From Asterionellopsis glacialis (Eukaryota; Bacillariophyta; Plagiogrammaphyceae; Rhaphoneidales; Asterionellopsidaceae), in assembly GCA_014885115.2 (NCBI GenBank), contig WKLE02002012.1:9506-38815 (forward strand): a DNA stretch of 29,310 bases, read 5' to 3'. The stretch's first letter is position 1; each line of letters begins with the position of its first letter. Under the pieces are notes generated by a model. That model did no database searches and was not told the origin of the DNA. It worked only from the letters and a program-made list of their open reading frames with translations. A program made the translations under genes and the position numbers. Positions 22,168 to 29,310 of this stretch are shown piece after piece.

Positions 22168-23046
22168 ATGTCGTCGTCGTCATCATCTTTATCAAAAAAG
22201 GAGCAGCAAAATTCTACCAAAAATCTAAACAATGGTGCAAATCCAAAACAAACGAAGAAGGGTCATCATCAACACCAATTCAATGCAACAAAACAACAAC
22301 AGCAACAACAGACTGGAAAGAAACGTATCTATTTAATTCGTCATGGTGAGTCCTTGGGACAAGTTGCAAGTTTTAATCGCATGGATCGAAAACAAGACCC
22401 GAGATTAATTGATGCTGGATTAACATTGAAAGGGCAATGGCAAGCTGCCGATATACCTTTTCAATTGGAAAAACTTGAACAGAAACGACTTGATCGTGAT
22501 GAAAAGCACCACCAACACCAACAACAACAATCAAGGAAGACAAAAATTAATGTACTTGAACATGTTGAACTAATTGTATCATCACCATTGACAAGAGCTA
22601 TTCATACAGGATTATTAGGTTTTCAAGATCGATCTTCTAATAGTAAATTCATTATTCATCCCCATCTACACGAACAGGGAGGGAAAATACCCGAAAACCA
22701 ATCAAGACCTATCCAACACGTTTTGAAAGATTTACAACACAGCAATAATGGTACTATGGATGTATCACGGATAGAAGAAATTAATTTTGATTTGGTTTTA
22801 GAGGCAGAAAGTAATGAACACAAGCAGAGCAGGACTAACAAAAAGAAAACACCCTCAGGTGTTTCTGCCAAAGAACGTATCCGTAACTTCTTATTGTGGT
22901 TGTCACAAGAAAGAACCGAGCGAGTTATTGCTGTTGTTTGTCACTACAATGTAATCCGTAGCATGCTTGGACCAAATGTTAGTCCTCAAAATGCATTGCC
23001 GATTCCATGCGAACTCTCACGAGATGGACAGATTGAACCTATTTGA
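22168..23046 (+). CDS. Histidine phosphatase superfamily protein (phosphoglycerate mutase-like), 292 aa
   Basis: The single-exon protein belongs to the histidine phosphatase superfamily, which transfers or removes phosphate through a phosphohistidine intermediate. The key motif is YLIRHGE, with the nucleophile His59. It is followed by DAGLTLKGQWQA, LIVSSPLTRA with Arg143, HEQ with a likely acid Glu169, and VVCHYNVIRSM with the second catalytic His259. All four core elements are present, so an active enzyme is plausible. The first 50 residues are serine-, asparagine- and glutamine-rich. A second His/Gln-rich insertion (about 112-122) sits between the first and second motifs. The order resembles cofactor-dependent phosphoglycerate mutase-like proteins of plants and fungi; the true substrate cannot be told from sequence. 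The ATG context is CAAAATGTCG. It converges with the PP4R1-like gene. Confidence 0.88.
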   Translation: MSSSSSSLSKKEQQNSTKNLNNGANPKQTKKGHHQHQFNATKQQQQQQTGKKRIYLIRHGESLGQVASFNRMDRKQDPRLIDAGLTLKGQWQAADIPFQLEKLEQKRLDRDEKHHQHQQQQSRKTKINVLEHVELIVSSPLTRAIHTGLLGFQDRSSNSKFIIHPHLHEQGGKIPENQSRPIQHVLKDLQHSNNGTMDVSRIEEINFDLVLEAESNEHKQSRTNKKKTPSGVSAKERIRNFLLWLSQERTERVIAVVCHYNVIRSMLGPNVSPQNALPIPCELSRDGQIEPI

Positions 23047-23148
23047 GTTTTCGAAAGCACTAATTACACAAATAGACGTAAATGAATATGATGCATCAAG
23101 ACTGACGCTGCAGTATTCTCTTATTATAGAATGATCTTTAATATTTGT
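23047..23148. other. 102-bp tail-to-tail spacer between convergent genes
   Basis: The phosphatase stop codon and the stop codon of the minus-strand PP4R1-like gene are 102 bp apart. Both 3' untranslated regions must lie here and probably overlap. I saw no clear AATAAA on either strand. Confidence 0.7.
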
Positions 23149-26100
23149 TTATATGCTTGCCAAATTGTGCTTTCCACTTGCTTCCGCACTGGCATTGCTT
23201 TCGGTGTTCTTTGTATTTTCGAAACGCTTGGTCATGCGTGCCTGCATAACGGAACTCATTTCTTCTGGTGCTGCATATTCATGAGAAATCGTTCGCGGAT
23301 CTGGCGGTGGGCCATCGGACGTAGGATGTGATGACGACCCATTAGTGTTCATACTACCAGATGTGACGCTTTGGGCCTGATGATTCTGGCTTTCGTTCTC
23401 CTTTTCATTATTACCATTGAACGCTTCCCATGTTTCCACCTCATCTTCTAGTTGTTTCAAAACCTGACCGACACTTGAAGTTCCCCGAACGTCCTTCGGC
23501 ATGATTTGCAGCACTTTCATTAGAGTTAAACGGACGTTTGTAACACGATCATCTTTCATTTCAAGTGCTGCAGGGAGCATTTCGAACACCAATAGACGCT
23601 TCAAGTGCTTGCGCTCGGCACTAGATAGTGCTTGGTATGGACCACTTTGATCTGCATCAGTATTTCTTGATCGTCGAAGACTTGCATGGAATTCTTTATC
23701 CATCGTCCTCATTTCTTCTTCCACGTCGCTGTAACCACTAGCAACATCAGCAAAGCGTAATGCCAGACCAATTGTGGCACAAATACGACAATAGAGTTGT
23801 CGTTGACTGAAGTTGCCCTTTCCGTTTTGTGAAGATCCACGAGACGCACCACCAAGAACATGTTCCTTCAACCAAGTGATAGTATGCTTACAAACATCCG
23901 TACTCCATCTTCTGTCTTTTGTAGTATCATCAAGGTTCTCTGGACAATACACTTTGAGTAATAAAGGAATACACCACATAGCATCCTCTCTAACAATATT
24001 GACGCTATCGGTCAAAAGAAGTTGAATGACTGGCCACAACACTTCTTGAACCATATTGGCATCAACTAAACCAAGCATATCGGGCATGCTTCTCGAAACA
24101 AAGTCGCGTTGCCTCCAGTTGAGCAACATCGGGTTTGTAGCACTTCTTTTATAAGCACTCAAGATTTCTTCACCTTTCACGTTTGCACCCCACATGTACA
24201 AGTAGTCACTCCGAATTTCTGCTGGCAGCAAAGACAAAAGCCAGGAAAAGTTTTTCAGAACATTTAGTCTTACAGAATCATCAGTATCTCGGAAAAAGTG
24301 ATCCACAAACATAGGCATTATGTCGGAAAGTGCCGTAGAGGGTCCAAGAATGTGAGCCACTGTATGAAGACTGGAAGCAAGACATCTCTTAACAGGTAGA
24401 GGTGGTGGGATAGTACTTTTGTCGTCGGTGCCATGATTGGGATTGATAAGTGTCAAGAAGCACCCCTTGAGAGCGCCTTCCCAATTTTCAGGACCCAAAA
24501 GTAACACGACTGCAGGGAAAGAGTAAGCGCAATAAACTCGCATTTCAGCATCTGTATTGTCGTCGCCAGTTTTGACTTGTGCAAGTCCACAAAAGTACCC
24601 CAATAGATTTGAAATAACAGCTTCTAAGTCCTGCTCATCTGGGGGGTTAACCTTCCGGTGAGCCACAACTGCCCGTAATGATAGAATAGACATGCGGTTT
24701 GCCTGCAAATATTGAGGAAGGGCTTGTTGCAACTGCTCGATTTCAGAAAGCTCGGGACTTGTCTGGTTCAAAGATGCCGGTGTTGGCGTTGGTGCAGTGC
24801 TTGTGGCAGCTGATGAGGAATTGAGACGGCTAACCATGCTGCTAGCATGAGGGAAAAACTGGGCTCCAATACCACCTGTGATGCTATTGTCCGATGGAGG
24901 TGTACAAAAATCTGCGGATTTCGGCAATATCGTATGTAACGCCGTATCTCCATCATCGAGAGGATAAAATGAAGCAATAAATGGTCCAAGAAATTGCATC
25001 ATTCCATGTCGCACAAACTTGTTCGATTCACCCAAGAGTTTGACTGCTACTGGAATCAGTAATTCACGTCGCATTTTCCTAATCCTTTCCTTTGATGCAA
25101 TATGATCTTCCTTTGATGCCAAAAGCATTAAACTGCGACTCATATCCACAAGACACTCCCCTGTACTTTTTCGGACTCTGTACATCTCGTCTCTACTCAG
25201 TTTAAGAAAAGCTGGTAGGATGCGATGTTCAGCATCCTGCAACGATGATCCAGCCAGGACTCGCGGAAGTGCTTGTGATGCACTTCGTCGTACTCTAAAT
25301 CCTTTGTCCCCACAGAGATCCAAGACCGTCGGCAGAATGTACTGTTGAACAACATCTGCGGGTATGAGTCCATTTTCAGAAGCTCCTGCCAGTTCTGCCA
25401 ACAAGTTACCAGCTGTGATGCGCAATTCTTCCTGAAAGCTATTTGCAGTATCCTTTGATGATTGCTTATGCGATTGATGAGCCATACGCATCGGTATTGG
25501 CACAATGATGGAAGCCACATCTTCTGACTTAAGCTGAAGGGCAAGGCCGGCAAGCGCATCAGATGCCGATCGCCGAACATCCAGATCGGAATCTGTAATT
25601 AAACTATTCAAATGGTTGACAATGGTGGATATCACTACTTTGTATCCCTGTTCGTAGTAGGTCCGACCGGGGTCAGCTGGATTAGCCAGAATATCCGAAA
25701 CCTTGTACCCATTCTGCCCAAGCATGCATGTAATACTGATGGGAAGCAGTTGTGACGCCAAGTGTTGTCGAATAATACTTTCCGGGTCTGATACCAAGGG
25801 GTTTAGTAGAGGGACTAACGTTTGGAGGGTAGCAGTCGTGCTGTTGAGTCAAGGAAGAGATACGCAAGACCCAAATGTGAGATCATAATTGCTTCCACGA
25901 TGCCGTAGATCTGGTATAAAATCAACTTGAATTGAGACACTATGACGTGGATGCGAAAAAAATAGCTTCGTTTTTCAAACGCGAGTGCCCCAACGTTGGA
26001 GTATGAACGGCTTCTACGACGATGGTCTTTGTCGCTCAAAAGAAAGACGCCATGATGAAAGAAAATAATGCAACCACAAGACGCAACTAATCCACTTGGA

Positions 26101-26326
26101 GACTCTCATAAACTTACCCCACAGTCTCCGCCGTTTCTGCAAGCATTTTCACGTGAACAAGACGCTGGAGGGCAATGCCAGAACGACAGTATCTCACAAC
26201 GCGATCCAACAGGGGCAAATCATCATCAATAGTCAAATCTTCAAACCGTAATGCATTCTGAGATTCGTCGCCTCCAATTGGAATGCCCTCTGGCTGTGTA
26301 TCAGGATTGTTGTTTTGCATCGCCAT
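23149..26326 (-). CDS. HEAT-repeat protein like protein phosphatase 4 regulatory subunit 1, two exons, 966 aa
   Basis: Exons 26118-26326 and 23149-25840 join through a 277-bp intron (donor GTGGG|GTAAGT, acceptor CTCAACAG|CAC). Splicing rebuilds a glycine codon and continues TTATLQTLVPLLNPLVSDPE, a clear HEAT helix pair, so the join is well supported. HEAT repeats follow along the protein, for example DLDVRRSASDALAGLA, GFRVRRSASQALPRVL, MYRVRKSTGECLVDMS, KFVRHGMMQFLGPFI and SVRLNVLKNFSWLLSLLP. The length is close to that of human PPP4R1 (about 950), and the N-terminal LPLLDRVVRYCRSG is like that family. Such subunits scaffold the catalytic subunit of PP4 and choose substrates. A serine/threonine/proline-rich linker interrupts the repeats near residues 405-440, and the tail after about 880 is low-complexity. 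A PP2A A subunit is less likely because those are about 590 residues. Confidence 0.85.
25841..26117 (-). other. Intron of the PP4R1-like gene (277 bp)
   Basis: The minus-strand donor is GTAAGT and the acceptor is AACAG. The preceding exon ends with GG and the next starts with C, giving GGC. In the second exon's frame an in-frame TGA lies just upstream of the acceptor, so the exon cannot extend further. Confidence 0.85.
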
Positions 26327-27310
26327 CTTCGAAGGTAGTAAGGCTCCAGCAGCGTCGAAAGGCCTACTGGCAGTCTTAGAGCTCTGGACCTACTCAGACA
26401 AAAAGAGAGGAGCTGCTCTTGATTTTTGTGTTGCACCGGCCAGGAACCAAGCAAGAGAGAGAGTGTGGGCTAGGTAGGTGTGATTATGGGATTTTACACA
26501 GCCAGATCGGATAATTTTCGAGCGCTTGTTACAGACAGTCAGTCGACAGAGCTTACGATAACAACGCTAGCTACATATGAACATATGGAATCCTCTGTGG
26601 AAAAGACCTACTTCACTGCCGCATTGCTCACTGTTTAAGGTAGGTAATATTTGAATATACGCAAATCTATTGTATATAGAAACGTTGTATGTTCTAACGC
26701 AAGATCGACGTTTTAAAATTCAAATCTCATTTTTCAGTTTTTCAGGACTCATTGCTCTCTCTATGTCAAAGATACTAAGTATTGTACCATACTACCGTTT
26801 GAGTTGAAATTTTACTATTACTTTGCGTATATAGGACTCTACGTCATAAAGGGAGAGGAGTCGTGCTTCCGATCCATCCGGTTTTCTGGGTCACTTTCTT
26901 GTAAAAAATAATCAGGCAATGATCTCTTTAGAGGACTACCTTTGCCGCTGGTGACTTCTTTGGAACTGTGTAAGGAGATCAAGTCGCTTCTATTGGCATA
27001 GTTGCACTTGACTTTCGATAAATCAAAAAGCATTACCCAAAAAAATGACCATCATTAAGACGGAATCCCTCTCCTTTCGAATGGCAATGTAAGTAAAGGG
27101 TCGACGTGGTATAATGATGAGAGGGAGCAAGGAAATATTGTAAAATGTTCTACTATATACTATTGTCTAGGTTGATGAGTAGCTTGGGTGTCAATATGAA
27201 CGTTGCATGAGTATGGACACCGTAGTAACCTGGTTGGTAAATAGCATAAATTGGTGTCAAGCTGTTTCTCTATGGAAATACATCTTTTTGTAGTGATCAG
27301 GCGAGTATTG
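26327..27310. other. Intergenic region between tandem minus-strand genes
   Basis: This 984-bp AT-rich stretch holds the promoter and 5' leader of the PP4R1-like gene and the 3' end of the glycosyltransferase gene. Two CATATG hexamers sit 2 bp apart at 26574-26579 and 26582-26587. A 64-codon ATG-started frame on the minus strand (26839-27033) has no recognisable features and is probably chance. Confidence 0.55.
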
Positions 27311-28954
27311 CTATATTGTATAATTACTAGTATGGTTCAAAATATCTTCTGATTGGTAAAGTTCAAACGATATTCTGGATTTCAATTCAGGATTGGTATA
27401 ATTATAATTGGTAAAAAGTTCGGAACGACCAAATTTCCGGTCATCGGGCACTCCATCATTTAACTCGACTCTTGCTCGTGTGGCAAGACTATCTACCGAA
27501 TACAATCGTACATGCTGAGCATCGCCCAATACAGCTGCAATTGATACATAACTTGACATGGCTAATCCTACAAGTTCTTTTTGTGCCTTCATTAAAAAAC
27601 AAAAATCTTGTATACCCGTTTGCCCCTGAATGAGTCGTACTACAAATCCCCGTTCTTCCAATGCCTTTACATACCGAGCCATGTATTCGTCGTTGGTGAA
27701 TCTACTTGTAATGGCAATTTTATCACCCGGCTTTAACTTGGAAAACAGATGCGTTGCTGTATAATTTGGACTTAGTTCTTCAAATCCTAATCGTTTTCCT
27801 CGTTTTGGCATTTCAACCATAAAGTTTCGTATGTGCTATTTGTATTTGTAAATTTGTTATGGTATGTTAGATAGGAAAGTGTGGGCGCGGGGGGGGAGAA
27901 GTGGTAAGCGAAAAGAAAAACAAAAGAAGGAAATAAAAGATTAGACACCGTGTACAGTATTGTACGAAATAAAATACGTATTGAATATACACGACGTATA
28001 ATATTAAAGGCGTGATCTCTTTTGGTACACCCAACAAACACACTGTCGTTTTCTTTCCTCTTGTCATTATTGCATTAACTCTTAAAATGTGATTTTTCAA
28101 AGCCATATTATATAACCACTTACCAAAACAGATTCATCAGATTCAGGTATGGCTTTGCAGACTGTGGTATCCAATGTAAAAAATTCTTTGATTTCTTTGT
28201 AATAAAGGTCCATCATGAAAGACTCAGCCTTTGCAAAGGTATCTGCATAAATATGCGGAAGTGGTATTGTTGATGATGACAATGAAGATTGTTGTTGTTG
28301 TAGAGTAGTATCTTTTTGTCGTTGTAGTGTCAAAGATTGTAAGAATTGCAATGCTTGATGAACTTTTTCGATATCTTTAGTATTCCGCAATACCAAAGAA
28401 GATGGGTCTGCGGAAACCAACGTTTTCTTGATGTATCTTTCTTGTTCTTGTTGTAATTGTTCAAATTCAGGTGTATTACACTCACGAAAGTCATAAGATC
28501 GTAAATGGGGGAAGCATGCCTTGGTATCGATCATGGCATTTTTCCATTTACCTCCCCGAGGTTGTGCACGTAACTTTAATTGTGTAGAATAAGTATCTAA
28601 TCCATACATATCCTTTGCCATATGTTGTAATCCTATACCAAATGCAATTTTGGATATTTGATTACCCAATTCACCTGACAGAAATACAATAATAGTGACA
28701 TTCAGGGCATTATCAGATGCATTATTTTTTGGGATTGGTTGACCTGGACCCAACGTTGTCATTAGTTTGGAAGTATTCCCATCGGGAGTAGTGGCATTCT
28801 TCTTTCCAATGGTTGTTGTCTGTTGTTTGTCAGTGGTGCCAGTAAGCCATAATTGTATGTTTGTAATTTGGTTTTGATATTTGTTGACATTGTAGATCAA
28901 AAGACTGCCAAGCACAATTATGGTACAGGAGAAAATTATTTTCCAATCTTTCAT
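27311..28954 (-). CDS. Putative type II membrane glycosyltransferase, fucosyltransferase-like, two exons, 451 aa
   Basis: Exons 28124-28954 and 27311-27835 join in phase 0 across a 288-bp intron. A short cytoplasmic end is followed by one membrane helix (residues about 6-22), then a low-complexity stem with several N-glycosylation sequons and a lumenal catalytic domain. This is the Golgi type II layout. The domain opens with IVFLSGELGNQISKIAFG, resembling the G-x-LGNQ start of alpha-1,2-fucosyltransferase-like enzymes (GT11). The exon junction rebuilds SVLHIRNF, matching the H-x-R motif that binds the GDP-sugar in GT11 and related families. Further on are IQDFCFLMKAQKELVGLAMSS and YVSIAAVLG, like the late acceptor-side motif. 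Glutamine-rich runs sit at about 167-171 and 219-222. The fold class is fairly clear; donor and acceptor are not. Confidence 0.75.
27836..28123 (-). other. Intron of the glycosyltransferase gene (288 bp)
   Basis: Minus-strand donor GTTTTG|GTAAGT and acceptor ACAAATAG|CACATACGA. In the second exon's frame the acceptor TAG is itself an in-frame stop. Joining the exons gives VL-HIRNF, a recognisable glycosyltransferase motif, which is strong independent support. A GGGGGG run and several AT-rich tracts lie inside. Confidence 0.85.
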
Positions 28955-29310
28955 TATTCTATGTTTGTATCACCATGCAATGTATAGCACTGTTAATAAT
29001 TTGGTAAATGAATGTATTTTAAATGTATATATAAGTGTGAAATGGACGCCAATTTTTCTTTCTCGTCCAGTTGTCTTATTTATATTGAAAACGACACAAC
29101 AAAAATATGAGAATCTAATGTTGTCGTGATCTCTATCTTTCTATTTTCACTGTCTCAATGTGACACATAATTTGAATCTTGATCAAACTAAAATACTCTT
29201 GTTTGCAAGCGTTGTTTCTCTATGATTGGATCTCTTTACAGTAGGACTTGAGTGCGCATCTTGCTTGTGTGTCTTCCCGTTTTGACCATTTTTCGTGGCG
29301 TGCCGGGAGA
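28955..29310. other. Upstream region of the glycosyltransferase gene, to window edge
   Basis: This 356-bp AT-rich stretch precedes the ATG at 28954 on the minus strand and should contain its promoter. No gene, RNA motif or repeat was recognised in it. Confidence 0.5.

Noticed and set aside
25682..26039. Short frames around the PP4R1-like intron
   Set aside because: They fall inside or across the 277-bp intron and are out of frame with the HEAT-repeat protein, whose splice junction is phase-consistent.
26839..27033. 64-codon ATG-started minus-strand frame
   Set aside because: No recognisable motif and short length in an AT-rich intergenic stretch; expected by chance.

Overview
This is eukaryotic nuclear DNA. 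It has split genes with short GT-AG introns (mostly 74-89 bp, a few 155-288 bp), a giant lipid-transfer protein, and polyglutamine runs in otherwise ordinary enzymes. Together these suggest a protist, most probably a stramenopile and quite possibly a diatom. The organism call is an inference from gene style, not from a diagnostic marker.

Four genes are supported. (1) Bases 1-18559, minus strand, hold a very large VPS13-type bridge-like lipid-transfer protein. I rebuilt it from seven exons with phase-consistent junctions, and at least about 5998 residues lie in the window. It runs off the left edge before its stop codon. It carries an N-terminal chorein domain, a long bridge region, a six-repeat VAB adaptor-binding domain with a PDZ-like domain inserted between repeats 5 and 6, two C2-like domains, the VPS13 C-terminal module and a likely PH-like segment. 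(2) Bases 22168-23046, plus strand, encode a histidine phosphatase (phosphoglycerate mutase-like) protein with glutamine/histidine-rich insertions. (3) Bases 23149-26326, minus strand, encode a two-exon HEAT-repeat protein resembling protein phosphatase 4 regulatory subunit 1 (966 residues). (4) Bases 27311-28954, minus strand, encode a two-exon type II membrane glycosyltransferase, probably fucosyltransferase-like (451 residues).

Layout: VPS13 and the phosphatase are divergent across 3.6 kb with no convincing gene. That gap holds simple repeats, short palindromes and a weak candidate solo LTR. The phosphatase and the PP4R1-like gene converge tail to tail with about 100 bp between them. The PP4R1-like and glycosyltransferase genes are in tandem on the minus strand, about 1 kb apart. 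Nothing suggests these genes share a pathway: they concern lipid transfer at membrane contacts, phosphoester hydrolysis, phosphatase targeting and Golgi glycosylation. I found no CRISPR array, tRNA, rRNA or intact mobile element. The most unusual object is the VPS13 domain architecture.
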